From the NCBI GenBank assembly GCA_017161075.1, contig CP046174.1:62001-126000 (forward strand): DNA of 64,000 nt, given 5' to 3'. The notes beneath the pieces are model-generated. The model searched no databases. It saw only the letters and a list, made by a program, of their open reading frames with translations, and was not told the DNA's origin. The stretch is from Erysipelotrichaceae bacterium 66202529 (GTDB lineage: Bacteria > Bacillota_I > Bacilli_A > Erysipelotrichales > Erysipelotrichaceae). Shown one piece after another: positions 53,994 through 63,599 of this stretch (positions within the stretch are counted from its first letter, which is position 1; the number at the start of each line of letters is the position of its first letter). The position numbers and the translations under genes were made by a program.

Positions 53994-54683
53994 ATGGGCA
54001 GCAAAATACTCATTGTAGATGATAATCAGGAAATTCGTGAGGTTGTCAGTGTTCTTCTGGAAAATGAAGGATATGAAGTACAGGAAGCAGAGGATGGAGA
54101 AATTGCGATTGCGAAGGCAAAGGATATGGATTTAATCATTTTAGATGTCATGATGCCGAAAATGGACGGCTTTAAGGCATGCCGGCAGATTCGTGAGGTC
54201 AGCAATGCACCAATCCTGTTTCTTACCGCAAAGACCATGGATCAGGATAAGGCTCTCGGCTTTTCCAGCGGGGGAGACGATTATCTGGCAAAGCCGTTTT
54301 CCTATAATGAATTGATTGCCCGTGTGAAGGCACTGTTAAGAAGATACTGTATATATAAGGGGAAAGAGGAGCCGTTGACTGACAGCCATATTGTTATGCA
54401 TGATCTGGATATCAGCAGAGAAAGCAATCAGATAAAAAAGAACGGGCAAACGGTGAATCTGACAGAGATGGAATATCAGATTCTGTTACTGCTGGCAGAG
54501 CATCCTAAGAAGATTTTTTCCAATCAGGAGCTGTATGAGGCAATCTGGAAGGGGCCGTATATGTATTCCGCAAATAACACGATCATGGTACATATTCGTA
54601 ACCTGCGCAAAAAGCTGGATGTAGACCCGCAGAATCCGGTATATATCAAAACGGTATGGGGGAAGGGGTATCGGTTTGATTAA
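53994..54683 (+). CDS. OmpR-family response regulator (VanR-like)
   Basis: A 229-residue regulator: receiver domain with phospho-acceptor Asp51 in LIILDVMMPKMDGF and conserved Lys100 in YLAKPF, then an OmpR winged-helix domain (about 130-228) ending VWGKGYRFD. Overlaps its kinase gene by eight bases. GAGGTG precedes the ATG. Signals to which it responds are unknown; VanR-type systems often answer envelope stress. Confidence 0.93.
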   Translation: MGSKILIVDDNQEIREVVSVLLENEGYEVQEAEDGEIAIAKAKDMDLIILDVMMPKMDGFKACRQIREVSNAPILFLTAKTMDQDKALGFSSGGDDYLAKPFSYNELIARVKALLRRYCIYKGKEEPLTDSHIVMHDLDISRESNQIKKNGQTVNLTEMEYQILLLLAEHPKKIFSNQELYEAIWKGPYMYSANNTIMVHIRNLRKKLDVDPQNPVYIKTVWGKGYRFD

Positions 54684-56031
54684 GCATAAGAACAAAAGAG
54701 GATCGGGGAAAAAACGGATTTCCAGGTTAAGCTTAAAATTTGTCAGTATTGTTATTCTTGCGGCGGTTATATCAGGCTCCATGTTTGGTCTGCTGTTTTT
54801 TAACCGTTATCGTATTTTCCATCTGGTAGTCGGTGAAAAAGCTGTTCAGAAGGAAACGGATGAGCAAATCCGAACACTGCAGAAAACGATAACAGAGAAA
54901 AGCATTTCCAAGAAGAATCGTAAAGCAATAAAAAGGGAAATGAATAAATATAAGGATTTAACGCTGTATTTGTATGATGATGAGGATACCTTGAGTGAAA
55001 CCTCCTTCAGTGCGATGGAGGATCAGGCCTATGTAGGAACCATGTCATTCTGGTTAAATCTCTATGAACCAGATAATTTAGAATATACGCTGACCTTCAG
55101 TGACGGTGAGTCGTATCTAATCGTATATTCTTTTCTCGGTCTGTCTTTTATGCTGCGTTATCTCATAGCTGCAGGAGTTGTTTCCATTTTAACGTTTATA
55201 CTGATTATAATGCAGTTTGTACATCGCAAAATGAAATATGTCCTCAGCATAGAGGAGGAAATGCAGCTGATTGAAAGCGGTGATTTTCATCATACGATTA
55301 TCTATAAGGGAAACGATGAATTAACGGATCTGGCACGGCAGCTGAATCATCTCCGTAATGCATTGTATGACAATATGCTGAAGGAGGAGGAGGCCCGTAA
55401 TGCGAATCACGAGCTTGTTACCGCAATGTCTCACGATTTGCGAACACCGCTAACCTCCTTGCTTGGCTATCTTGATATACTTGAAATGAAGATTTATAAG
55501 AGTGATGAAGCAATGGATGACTATATTCATAAGAGCCGCCAGAAGGCCCAGCAAATCAAGGATATGTCTGATAAGCTGTTTAATCATTTCCTCGTGTTTT
55601 CCAGGGATGAGGAATTGCAGCTGCACCCGATAGCGGACGATATTGTTTTGAATATGCTGGAATTTTATAGTGAGGAGCTTCGTGAACAAGGCTTTGATGT
55701 GCTGACCAAGTTTGAAAAGGAAAGCTGGAAAATCATGGGGGAGGAAGCTATGCTGCAAAGGGTGTTTGATAATGTATTTTCCAATATACGGAAATACGCA
55801 GGAAAACAGGTAGTCACCATCTCTTTGCAGGTGGAAAAGGGCAGCGTGCTGATTCGGTTGAAAAATCGTAAGAAAAAGGATGCATCCCGTGAGGAAAGCA
55901 CCCAGATTGGTTTAAAAAGTGTGAATAAGATTATGAAGAGCATGAATGGAAGCTTCTTATATGAAAATGACGATACAGAATTCGTCGTAGAGCTGTTCTT
56001 TCCCTGTCGACAGGAGGGGACAGGCAGATAA
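54676..56031 (+). CDS. Sensor histidine kinase, partner of the OmpR regulator
   Basis: A 451-residue kinase: two membrane segments (about 20-42 and 155-180) around a short outer loop, HAMP (about 185-235), phospho-acceptor His253 in AMSHDLRTPLTSLLGYL, and a C-terminal ATPase domain with N-box DNVFSNIRKYA and a glycine region reduced to STQIGLKSV. VanS-like. TTG start inside the end of the regulator gene, with AAGGGG six bases before it. Confidence 0.9.
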   Translation: MIKHKNKRGSGKKRISRLSLKFVSIVILAAVISGSMFGLLFFNRYRIFHLVVGEKAVQKETDEQIRTLQKTITEKSISKKNRKAIKREMNKYKDLTLYLYDDEDTLSETSFSAMEDQAYVGTMSFWLNLYEPDNLEYTLTFSDGESYLIVYSFLGLSFMLRYLIAAGVVSILTFILIIMQFVHRKMKYVLSIEEEMQLIESGDFHHTIIYKGNDELTDLARQLNHLRNALYDNMLKEEEARNANHELVTAMSHDLRTPLTSLLGYLDILEMKIYKSDEAMDDYIHKSRQKAQQIKDMSDKLFNHFLVFSRDEELQLHPIADDIVLNMLEFYSEELREQGFDVLTKFEKESWKIMGEEAMLQRVFDNVFSNIRKYAGKQVVTISLQVEKGSVLIRLKNRKKKDASREESTQIGLKSVNKIMKSMNGSFLYENDDTEFVVELFFPCRQEGTGR

Positions 56032-56084
56032 AAAAGGCTGTTCATGCAGCTGCACTCTTCTGCTTACATATAAAATGTAAGGCT

Positions 56085-56134
56085 GGAGGTATCAACACTA
56101 TTGCTTTTGTGCAAGATTAGATACCTCCTTTTTT
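56085..56134 (+). terminator. Terminator of the two-component operon
   Basis: GGAGGTATC (56085-56093) exactly mirrored by GATACCTCC (56120-56128), then six T. Confidence 0.85.
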
Positions 56135-56216
56135 CTGTTGGTGAAAAGGAACGTCTTCGTTTTATCATGTTCAGGCTTTTCACTAAAAGGATTATTTCAA
56201 AGCTCCTGTGTGCTAT

Positions 56217-56999
56217 CTATTCCTTGTCTGAAATCAGCTTCATCCGTGCAAGCGCGTTGTAGATTCCATTCTCTGATACAGTGTCTGTAACCATATCTGC
56301 CACACGTTTAGCATCCTTGTGTCCGTTTCCCATTGCAACACTGATTCGGGCATTCTGCAGCATCTCCACATCATTTAGGCTGTCCCCGAAGGCGATATAG
56401 TCCTGCATGTGAAATTGATCCAGTACATACCGTATACCGATTGCCTTACTGAAGCCCTTTAAGACAATATCCGCATAGGTGGATTGTCCGATTAAAACAT
56501 CCACACTGTCAATCGCTGTGTATTCATCATAGGTATATCCCATTGGCCCATAGGCAATCATCATAATTACATCACTGCCATCATAGGCATGTACCTCCGG
56601 AATCGATTCCTTAAAAAATTCTGCCGAGGTGATAACATATTCGTTCGGCTCTCTTGTTATGAGTTCCTTTTCACCCATAATCAGCAGCGGGGCATGCTGT
56701 CGGTCTGCCGCCGCAATACAGGCTTCAACACTTTTTCTTGGAATCGGAGTAAGCTGCATAAGCTCCTTATCATGATTGTAAATCGCCTGCCCGTTGTTGC
56801 AGAGATAAATATCCCAGTCAATCAGCTGATCGTAAGCTCCATCCATCACGGATTGCAGGGAGCGTCCGGTGGATATACACAGTAGATGCCCGGCCTCTTT
56901 AAGGCTGTGTAATGCTTTTTTGGTGGAATCAGGTACAATATGCGTGGTACTATCCACTAAAGTACCGTCAATATCGAAAAACAGAATCTGTCTGTTCAT
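56217..56999 (-). CDS. HAD-superfamily hydrolase, Cof type
   Basis: A 260-residue phosphatase: motif I LFFDIDGTLVDST (nucleophile Asp), motif II ISTGRS, and the C-terminal AFGDSLNDVEML motif of the Cof subfamily, which dephosphorylates small metabolites. I use the ATG at 56999 behind GGGAGG; the longer frame lacks a site. Monocistronic. Confidence 0.9.
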   Translation of the reverse strand: MNRQILFFDIDGTLVDSTTHIVPDSTKKALHSLKEAGHLLCISTGRSLQSVMDGAYDQLIDWDIYLCNNGQAIYNHDKELMQLTPIPRKSVEACIAAADRQHAPLLIMGEKELITREPNEYVITSAEFFKESIPEVHAYDGSDVIMMIAYGPMGYTYDEYTAIDSVDVLIGQSTYADIVLKGFSKAIGIRYVLDQFHMQDYIAFGDSLNDVEMLQNARISVAMGNGHKDAKRVADMVTDTVSENGIYNALARMKLISDKE

Positions 57000-57309
57000 A
57001 GGCAACCTCCCATCTTTACGGTTATGATAGCACAACTGTTCGCGTATTGTCATCATTTCCAGCATATTTCAAGTTATTGTTCACCGATGCATAAGAAACA
57101 GCTTTAACTTTATAATACTAAAAGAACAAACTGGTTAACAATCTGGTAAAAGAATTGAACAGATATATTATTAATGGTCAATAACATCACTTGAAAATAT
57201 ATATTATGAAAAATATAAAGAATTTTTCTAATTTTTTAGGAGTTTTACATTTTCCTTACGTATGTAGTAGTGTAAAGCATAAGACTGTATACGAAAGGAT
57301 GTGAAGAAT

Positions 57310-58332
57310 ATGCTTACAAAAGATGTAACAGAGAATAAAGATATGAAGGTAGAGGTGCAGGAACGACTGAAATATGATAACGATATTTTTTTTAAGTTCG
57401 CTCTTGGCACAGAGGATGAAGATGCTGCTTTTATCCGTAACACCATTATTGAACGAGTGACAGGAATCCATCCTAAGGAAAGCACCGTATTAAATCCTAA
57501 TCTGGATCCTGCTATTCTCAAAAAGAAAAAAATGGTATTGGACATCCGTGTGAAGGACAGCGAAGGAAGAGAATACGGCATCGAAATGCAAACCACGTAT
57601 TCAAAGCAATCAGAGTTAAAACGCTTTGAACTGTACGGAGCCAGAATGTTATCGAATCAGCTTGATAGCGGAGAAAGGTATTATGATCTTCTGCCTGTTT
57701 ATCAAATTATCTTTCTTGATTCCTATGCAGAACACACGAAGAAGTTAATTGATGCCTATCAGATGAGAAATGAGGAAGGCGAAGTAGAAAGTAAGCGCAG
57801 TTTAATGAAGAGGATTTACATCTATCTGCCGGAGATAAATGCAATCGTCAAGCGCAAAGGATTTGAAAAGCTGAATGACTTTGAACAATTGTGCTTCCTG
57901 TTTAAAAATAATGATGAAGATGGTATACTAAAAACAGAGGAAAGGCTGGTGAAGAAGGTAATGGAAAAGTACAGAAAATTTCAAGATGCAGAAGACCTCT
58001 GGTCGATAGCGATGGCAACGCAGATACAGGAACAGCGCGAAAAAAATGCCATTTTGGATAGTTTTGAAGATGGTGTTGAACAAGGAATTAAGCAGGGGAT
58101 TGAGCAAGGAATCGAGCAAGGAATTGAACAGGGGATCGAATTGGGGATTAAACAGGGACAAAATGAAGGGGAAAGAAAACTATTAAATAGACAAATGGTA
58201 AATAAATATCATGAAGACTGCTCAACATGGTTATGTTCTTTAACAACGGAACAGCTCGACCTTGTATCCAATTTATTATTCACCTGTGATACCTTGCAGG
58301 AACTAAAGAATCAGCTTACAGTCAACAAATAA
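57310..58332 (+). CDS. Rpn-type PD-(D/E)XK nuclease-like protein
   Basis: A 340-residue protein of the Rpn/PF12784 recombination-promoting nuclease family: N-terminal FKFALGTEDEDAAFIRNTI, PD-(D/E)XK core VLDIRVKDSEGREYGIEMQ near 75-95, then a conserved domain to about 250. Residues about 257-284 are tandem Gly-Ile-Glu-Gln repeats encoded by a 12-bp DNA repeat, typical of the family and prone to length change. ATG at 57310 is behind AAGGATG; a GTG at 57301 is possible. Monocistronic. Confidence 0.85.
   Translation: MLTKDVTENKDMKVEVQERLKYDNDIFFKFALGTEDEDAAFIRNTIIERVTGIHPKESTVLNPNLDPAILKKKKMVLDIRVKDSEGREYGIEMQTTYSKQSELKRFELYGARMLSNQLDSGERYYDLLPVYQIIFLDSYAEHTKKLIDAYQMRNEEGEVESKRSLMKRIYIYLPEINAIVKRKGFEKLNDFEQLCFLFKNNDEDGILKTEERLVKKVMEKYRKFQDAEDLWSIAMATQIQEQREKNAILDSFEDGVEQGIKQGIEQGIEQGIEQGIELGIKQGQNEGERKLLNRQMVNKYHEDCSTWLCSLTTEQLDLVSNLLFTCDTLQELKNQLTVNK
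58078..58161 (+). repeat. 12-bp tandem repeat in the Rpn gene
   Basis: Seven imperfect units of the form GAACAAGGAATT/GAGCAGGGGATT code for a run of GIEQ-like residues. Twelve-base units keep the frame if one is gained or lost, so protein length could vary between strains. Confidence 0.85.
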
Positions 58333-58349
58333 TACATATAAAGCCATAA

Positions 58350-58384
58350 AAAAACTGTTTTATGTGAACGAAAACAGTTTTTTT
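58350..58384. terminator. Terminator of the Rpn-type gene
   Basis: AAAAACTGTTTT (58350-58361) pairs with AAAACAGTTTTT (58371-58382), then T. The left A-run makes it bidirectional. Confidence 0.85.
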
Positions 58385-58708
58385 ATAGCGTTTTAAACGA
58401 ACTGTTTATGAAATAAAACCTTGAAACATGTTGATTTTATCAGGAAATACAGCACAGTATAAATAAAAACAGGAAATCATGCTCTTTAGATTCATTTGTT
58501 ATCTATTCTATATTGCTTCATAACTTTAAGATAATGTAACTATTCACCGATAAACCTGACAAGTGTTAACGAGATATCATATCGAGGGAAAAGAGCATAG
58601 AAACACGACAGTAGGTCTTTCTCTAAGACGCTTTTCATAACACTCTTCCTGATTTCTATCTTTTATTGGTAAATAGTAACTATTTCAATCATAATTCGTA
58701 CAGGAAAT

Positions 58709-58728
58709 AGGCTGTTAGCCTTTTTTTT
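58709..58728 (+). terminator. Short terminator-like hairpin before glmU
   Basis: AGGCT (58709-58713), loop GTT, AGCCT (58717-58721), then seven T, about 40 bases before the glmU start. If transcribed from an upstream promoter it would be an attenuator; a promoter between it and glmU is also possible. Confidence 0.5.
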
Positions 58729-58769
58729 AGTGTCACTTTTTGATAAAATAGTAACGGAGGTATGTTTTT

Positions 58770-60125
58770 ATGAAATCTGCTATTGTTTTAGCTGCCGGAA
58801 AAGGCACAAGAATGAAGTCAGCTTTGAACAAAGTGATGCATCCCGTCTTAAACAAGCCGATGATCGGACACATTACTGATGCCCTGAAAGCAAGCGGTGT
58901 GGAACGCATTGTTGTAGTTGTTGGACATGGTGCTGAAAGTGTAAAGGAGTATCTGCAGGATTCTGTAGAGTATGCGATTCAACAGCCTCAGTTAGGAACT
59001 GGACACGCCGTCATGCAGGCGGGTGCTCTGGAAGGTCTGGATGGAGATACCATCGTTGTTAACGGTGATGGCCCCTGCATTCAGAAGGAAACGATTCAAA
59101 AAGCATTTGAAAGCAACCGCGATGCTGCCTGTACCGTACTGACAAGCGTGCTGCCGGACGGGGAGCGCTATGGACGCATTATCCGCAATGCACAGGGAAA
59201 AGTGGAAAAGATTGTTGAAGCAAAGGATTGCAGTGAAGAAGAGCTGAAGGTAAAAGAAATCAACACCGGAATTTTCTGTTTCAATAACAAGGCACTGTTT
59301 GAAGGTCTGAAGGAAATCACCAATGATAACGCACAGCAGGAATATTACCTGACAGATCTTGTGGAAATTTTTAATAAAAAGGATCTGTGTGTCAATGCTA
59401 TGGTTGTGGAGGATCCGGATGAAGCGATGGGTGTCAATGACCGTGTAGATCTGGCAAAAGCAAATGCATGGATGAAGCGTCATGTAAATGAAGCTCATAT
59501 GCGTGCAGGAGTTACGATTGTTGATCCTGAACATACGTATATTGATGTGGATGCTGTCATTGGTGAGGATACCGTCATATATCCGAATGTATACATCCAG
59601 GGAAAAACAGTAATTGGAAAGAACGTTACAATACTGCCGAATTCATTTCTGCGCAATGCTGTGATTGGGGATGATGTAACGATTGACAGCAGTAAGATCG
59701 TTGAAAGCAGTGTAGGAAACCGTTCCACGGTGGGGCCGATGTCTCATTTAAGAAACAATACAGAAATCTGTGAAGACTGCCGTATTGGAAACTTTGTGGA
59801 ATTTAAAAACTCTCACTTTGGTGATGGCTCCAAGTGTGCCCACCTGACATATATCGGAGATTCTGACTTTGGTAAGAAAATCAATGTCGGCTGCGGTGTG
59901 GTTACTGTCAATTATGACGGCAAGCATAAATTCCGCACAACGGTACATGACGGGGCATTTATCGGAAGCAACTGTAATCTGATTGCACCTGTTACCATCG
60001 GTGAGAACGCCCTGCTTGCGGCAGGCTCCACTATCACGGATTCCGTAGATGACGGTGATATGGGGATTGCAAGAGCACGACAGTCCATTAAAAAGGGATT
60101 CGGAACAACTTACAAGAACAAATAG
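58770..60125 (+). CDS. glmU: Bifunctional GlcNAc-1-P uridyltransferase/GlcN-1-P acetyltransferase
   Basis: A 451-residue enzyme that makes UDP-GlcNAc for the cell wall. The N-terminal nucleotidyltransferase has LAAGKGTRMKS, QQPQLGTGHAV and VNGDGPC. The C-terminal left-handed beta-helix (about 250-440) carries the hexapeptide repeats and the acetyltransferase site. It is upstream of prs, a conserved Firmicutes pair. ATG behind GGAGG. Confidence 0.97.
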   Translation: MKSAIVLAAGKGTRMKSALNKVMHPVLNKPMIGHITDALKASGVERIVVVVGHGAESVKEYLQDSVEYAIQQPQLGTGHAVMQAGALEGLDGDTIVVNGDGPCIQKETIQKAFESNRDAACTVLTSVLPDGERYGRIIRNAQGKVEKIVEAKDCSEEELKVKEINTGIFCFNNKALFEGLKEITNDNAQQEYYLTDLVEIFNKKDLCVNAMVVEDPDEAMGVNDRVDLAKANAWMKRHVNEAHMRAGVTIVDPEHTYIDVDAVIGEDTVIYPNVYIQGKTVIGKNVTILPNSFLRNAVIGDDVTIDSSKIVESSVGNRSTVGPMSHLRNNTEICEDCRIGNFVEFKNSHFGDGSKCAHLTYIGDSDFGKKINVGCGVVTVNYDGKHKFRTTVHDGAFIGSNCNLIAPVTIGENALLAAGSTITDSVDDGDMGIARARQSIKKGFGTTYKNK

Positions 60126-60148
60126 GAAAGGAACAGGATTGTAGAACA

Positions 60149-61102
60149 ATGGAAAACAAAACAGTAGTTTTTGCGTTAACTTCAAGCGTTGAGCTAGCAA
60201 ATGAAATCGTGGGAGAATTAGGGATACCTTTAGGTCAGTGTGACGTAAAGCATTTCTCCGACGGGGAAATCTTGGTAGAAATAGGGGAGTCCGTGCGCGG
60301 AAAAAACGTTTACATCGTTCAATCCACATGTGCACCTGTCTCCAGCAATATCATGGAGGTACTGATTGCCATTGATGCCTGCAAGCGTGCAAGTGCCGGT
60401 CATATTTCTGTCGTTATGCCGTATTTCGGTTATGCACGACAGGATCGTAAGGCAAAACCAAGACAGCCGATCACATCCAAGCTTGTTGCGGATCTGCTGG
60501 AACGTGCAGGGGCAAACCGGGTTATCACCATGGAGCTGCATGCAACGCAGATTCAGGGCTTCTTCGACATTCCTGCAGATGATATTTCAGCCATCTGCAT
60601 CATCGGTAAATATTTTAAGAGTCTGAATCTGAAAGATGTTGTGGTTGTATCTCCAGACCACGGCGGAACTACTCGTGCGAGAAGACTTGCAGAAATTCTT
60701 CACGCTCCATTAGCAATCATTGATAAACGTCGTCCAAAGCCAAACGTTGCGGAAGCTATGAACATCATTGGGGATGTAAATGGTAAAATCGCTATTGTGG
60801 TAGACGATATTGTGGATACGGCAGGTACCTTAACTGCAGGTATTCAAATGCTGTATGATAAAGGCGCAACGGCTGTATATGCTTCCTGCATACACGGCGT
60901 TCTTTCCGGGCCGGCTATAGATCGTCTGAAGGCTGCCAACCTGGCAGGCTTTGTATGTACCAATACAATTCCTCAGGATGACAAGGCTGCATTGTACCCG
61001 CAAATGAAGGTATTATCTGTAGGACCTGTTCTCGGACAGGTTATCAAGGCTGTGGAAGAAAGCAGACCAGTCAGTGAAATCGTTGCGAAATACGCTGAAT
61101 AA
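60149..61102 (+). CDS. prs: Ribose-phosphate pyrophosphokinase
   Basis: A 317-residue PRPP synthetase. Motifs: SVRGKNVYIVQSTCAPVSSN near 50, RQDRKAKPRQPI near 97-108, VVSPDHGGTTRAR near 168, and the PRPP loop IVVDDIVDTAGTL near 215. PRPP feeds purine, pyrimidine, histidine and NAD synthesis, including the purine operon above. Follows glmU by 23 bases; the two are probably co-transcribed. Confidence 0.97.
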   Translation: MENKTVVFALTSSVELANEIVGELGIPLGQCDVKHFSDGEILVEIGESVRGKNVYIVQSTCAPVSSNIMEVLIAIDACKRASAGHISVVMPYFGYARQDRKAKPRQPITSKLVADLLERAGANRVITMELHATQIQGFFDIPADDISAICIIGKYFKSLNLKDVVVVSPDHGGTTRARRLAEILHAPLAIIDKRRPKPNVAEAMNIIGDVNGKIAIVVDDIVDTAGTLTAGIQMLYDKGATAVYASCIHGVLSGPAIDRLKAANLAGFVCTNTIPQDDKAALYPQMKVLSVGPVLGQVIKAVEESRPVSEIVAKYAE

Positions 61103-61124
61103 GAATACATAGAAAGGAAACTGT

Positions 61125-61481
61125 ATGCTGGAACATTTCATAGAGTCCATGCTGCCGGAGATTGTATCCATACTGGAAATCATCGGTATCATTGTGATCA
61201 CCATCGGATCGCTGAAGGCGTTTTATCACTATATCAAAGCGCTGTTCACCCATAAACATTATCCGATCCGTATCGAACTGGCAAATGCTCTGGCATTAGG
61301 TTTGGAGTTTAAAATGGGTGCCGAAATACTGAAGACAGTACTTGTCAGAAGCTTTTCGGAAATCTATATTCTGGGAGCCATCATCCTGCTGCGTGCCCTG
61401 CTGTCTTTGATGATTCACTTTGAAATCAAGACCGAAAAGGAACACGGGTCAGCGAGTGAGGCTTCACCGAATAATTATTAA
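61125..61481 (+). CDS. DUF1622 membrane protein
   Basis: A 118-residue protein with three hydrophobic segments (about 12-35, 50-65 and 78-98), matching DUF1622, of unknown function. It starts 22 bases after prs behind AAAGGAAA and is probably the last gene of the glmU-prs operon. Terminator at 61555. Confidence 0.85.
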   Translation: MLEHFIESMLPEIVSILEIIGIIVITIGSLKAFYHYIKALFTHKHYPIRIELANALALGLEFKMGAEILKTVLVRSFSEIYILGAIILLRALLSLMIHFEIKTEKEHGSASEASPNNY

Positions 61482-61554
61482 CATGCTGCCATACGGGTAG
61501 TACAGGCTTATATCTGATATGGAAACATAAAAAGCAAAAAGATTTAATATTGTA

Positions 61555-61616
61555 AAATGGTACCTTGGTATAAACTGACGCATACGATGCGGACACTTAT
61601 CAGGGTGCCATTTTTA
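61555..61616 (+). terminator. Terminator of the glmU-prs operon
   Basis: AAATGGTACC (61555-61564) pairs with GGTGCCATTT (61604-61613), one G-U, then TT. The loop holds inner pairs (CTGA/TCAG and GCAT/ATGC), making a branched structure. Confidence 0.7.
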
Positions 61617-61906
61617 TAAATCTGTTACGATTTAAAGTCAATATATAGAGGTAGGAAGCATATAAAAAATCCCTTGTATGCAAGGAATATCCGAAGTCAA
61701 AACGAAAGTGAATGCCTTACATCATTTCTTCTGATACGAACCATGTACCCGTATTTGGAATCCTTTAACACTATTATTAGCTACTGTGAAAGCTGTGGTG
61801 CATTTATTCAAAACAAGAAAATCCATATAACGTAATGTGTAGGAGTGAAAACAGTTCTGTAAAATGTGAATAGCCGTATGGTGAATTTTGAAAGCTTATC
61901 CTGTAT
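61617..61906. other. Intergenic region
   Basis: About 290 bases between two terminators. A small hairpin CCTTG/CAAGG at about 61672-61686 is the only structure seen; no gene. Confidence 0.35.
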
Positions 61907-61940
61907 AAAAGAACCGCCTGTAATGCTATGCGGTTCTTTT
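61907..61940 (-). terminator. Terminator of the trehalose operon
   Basis: AAAAGAACCGC (61907-61917) exactly mirrored by GCGGTTCTTTT (61930-61940). Right after the stop of the trehalose-6-phosphate hydrolase gene on the minus strand. Confidence 0.85.
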
Positions 61941-61943
61941 GCT

Positions 61944-63590
61944 TTATTTCGTCCTGTAGAATATAACAGACTCATACGGACGCAGTGTCATTTCTGTTTG
62001 CAATCTGCTATCCTTGTAATTACTGAGTAATCGTTCATAGCCGTCTATGTCCTTTAGCTCAACATTGGTTTTTTCAGGATAGAAATTGCTGAGTACAAGA
62101 AGCTCATCATCAGCCGATACACGTTTGTAGGCAAATACAGCTTTATGTGTCTCTAATATAGGGATAAAGCGGCCATCCTGAATGAGTGGATATTCCTTTC
62201 GCATACGGATCAGCTTCTGATAATGATAAAATATAGAGGCTTCATCCTGCAATGCGTTTTCCACATTGATCTCTTTGTAATTATCAATCACTGGTATCCA
62301 TGGCGTCTGATTTGTAAATCCTGCATTTTTCTCAGCACTCCACTGCATGGGTGTTCTTGCGTTATCACGGCTTCGTTCCTGCAAAACATGGAGGATTTCG
62401 TTTTTACTGCGTCCTTCGGCTTTGAGAATTTCATAGAAGTTTGTACTCTCCACATCACGGTATTGGGAAATATGTGTATAATAGGCATTCGTCATACCAA
62501 TTTCCTCTCCTTGATACACGTATGGCGTACCACGCATACAGTGGAGTGTGGTTGCCAGCATTTTCGCGGCTTCTATTCGATAATTTTGATCATCACAGAA
62601 TCTTGATAGGGCACGTGGCTGATCGTGATTGCACCAGAACAATGCATTCCATGCATCTGCCTCCTGCATTCCTGTTTGCCAGTCATTCAAAAGCTGCTTC
62701 AGCTCCATGAAGTCAAACGGCATAAGCTCCCATTTCTTTTTATCCTTATAATCCACCTTTAGATGATGGAAGGTAAATACACTTGTAAGCTCATGTGCTT
62801 GAGCGCCGGAATAATGAACACAGTTCTCCAGTGTGGTTGAGCTCATTTCTCCTACTGTCATACTGTCTGTATCATTTCCAAAGCTGTTAAGATTCAGTTC
62901 CTTTAAATATTCATGTATATGCGGGCCATCCGTATAAAACTGTCTTCCATCGAATAGATTCGGATCATCCTCAAAGCAGCTTTTTGAAACCAGATTGACA
63001 ACATCAAAGCGGAAGCCATGAACACCCTTACTGCGCCAGAAATTGACGATATCCACAAGCTCCCTTCTTACCTCAGGGTTATCCCAGTTTAAATCAGCCT
63101 GTGTGACATCAAAGAGGTGAAGGTAATATTCGTCAAGCTGTTCTACATATTCCCATGCAGGCCCTCCAAACTTAGACTGCCAGTTTGTAGGAGCACTGCC
63201 ATCCGCTTTTCCTTTGCGGAAGAAATAATATTTTTTGTATTTCTCTTCTCCGTTTAACGCTCTTTGAAACCATGCGTGCTGTATAGAGGTGTGATTAAAG
63301 ACCATATCCAGCATAATGTCGATGCCGCGTTTTTTTGCTTCCCTGCATAATTGTGTAAAATCATCCATGGTACCATAACGCTCATCTATTCTTAGATAAT
63401 CCTCAACATCATAGCCGTTATCTCTTTGCGGAGAAACAAACATCGCATTGAACCAGATATAATCTATCCCAAGCTTCTGCAGATAGTCCAGTCTGGAAAT
63501 TACACCCTGCAGATCTCCCCAGCCATCACCATTGGAATCCTGGAACGATTTTGGATAAATCTGATATACTGTTTTTTCTTTAAAATTCAT
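61944..63590 (-). CDS. treC: Trehalose-6-phosphate hydrolase
   Basis: A 548-residue GH13 enzyme that splits trehalose 6-phosphate to glucose and glucose 6-phosphate. Motifs: VYQIYPKSFQDSNGDG, DMVFNHTS, nucleophile Asp in GFRFDVVNL, acid/base Glu in MTVGEMSSTT, and NHDQPR. The PTNWQSKFGGPAWEY and SSTTLENC segments match TreA/TreC rather than oligo-1,6-glucosidase, from memory of the B. subtilis protein. AGGAGG precedes the ATG. It follows the PTS gene by nine bases, so imported trehalose is phosphorylated then split here. Confidence 0.9.
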   Translation of the reverse strand: MNFKEKTVYQIYPKSFQDSNGDGWGDLQGVISRLDYLQKLGIDYIWFNAMFVSPQRDNGYDVEDYLRIDERYGTMDDFTQLCREAKKRGIDIMLDMVFNHTSIQHAWFQRALNGEEKYKKYYFFRKGKADGSAPTNWQSKFGGPAWEYVEQLDEYYLHLFDVTQADLNWDNPEVRRELVDIVNFWRSKGVHGFRFDVVNLVSKSCFEDDPNLFDGRQFYTDGPHIHEYLKELNLNSFGNDTDSMTVGEMSSTTLENCVHYSGAQAHELTSVFTFHHLKVDYKDKKKWELMPFDFMELKQLLNDWQTGMQEADAWNALFWCNHDQPRALSRFCDDQNYRIEAAKMLATTLHCMRGTPYVYQGEEIGMTNAYYTHISQYRDVESTNFYEILKAEGRSKNEILHVLQERSRDNARTPMQWSAEKNAGFTNQTPWIPVIDNYKEINVENALQDEASIFYHYQKLIRMRKEYPLIQDGRFIPILETHKAVFAYKRVSADDELLVLSNFYPEKTNVELKDIDGYERLLSNYKDSRLQTEMTLRPYESVIFYRTK

Positions 63591-63599
63591 AACAACCTC

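Larger units (their letters stand above)
58333..58769. other. Intergenic region between the Rpn gene and glmU
   Basis: About 440 bases. Begins with the Rpn terminator and ends with a short T-rich hairpin just before glmU. The middle (58385-58700) is AT-rich with no ORF or RNA family that I recognise. Confidence 0.4.

Noticed and set aside
58078..58161. CRISPR-like or satellite repeat
   Set aside because: The 12-bp units are contiguous, in frame and code for GIEQ repeats; there are no spacers.
62223..62606. 127-codon plus-strand open frame in the trehalose hydrolase region
   Set aside because: Antisense to treC, with no ribosome site and no recognisable domain.
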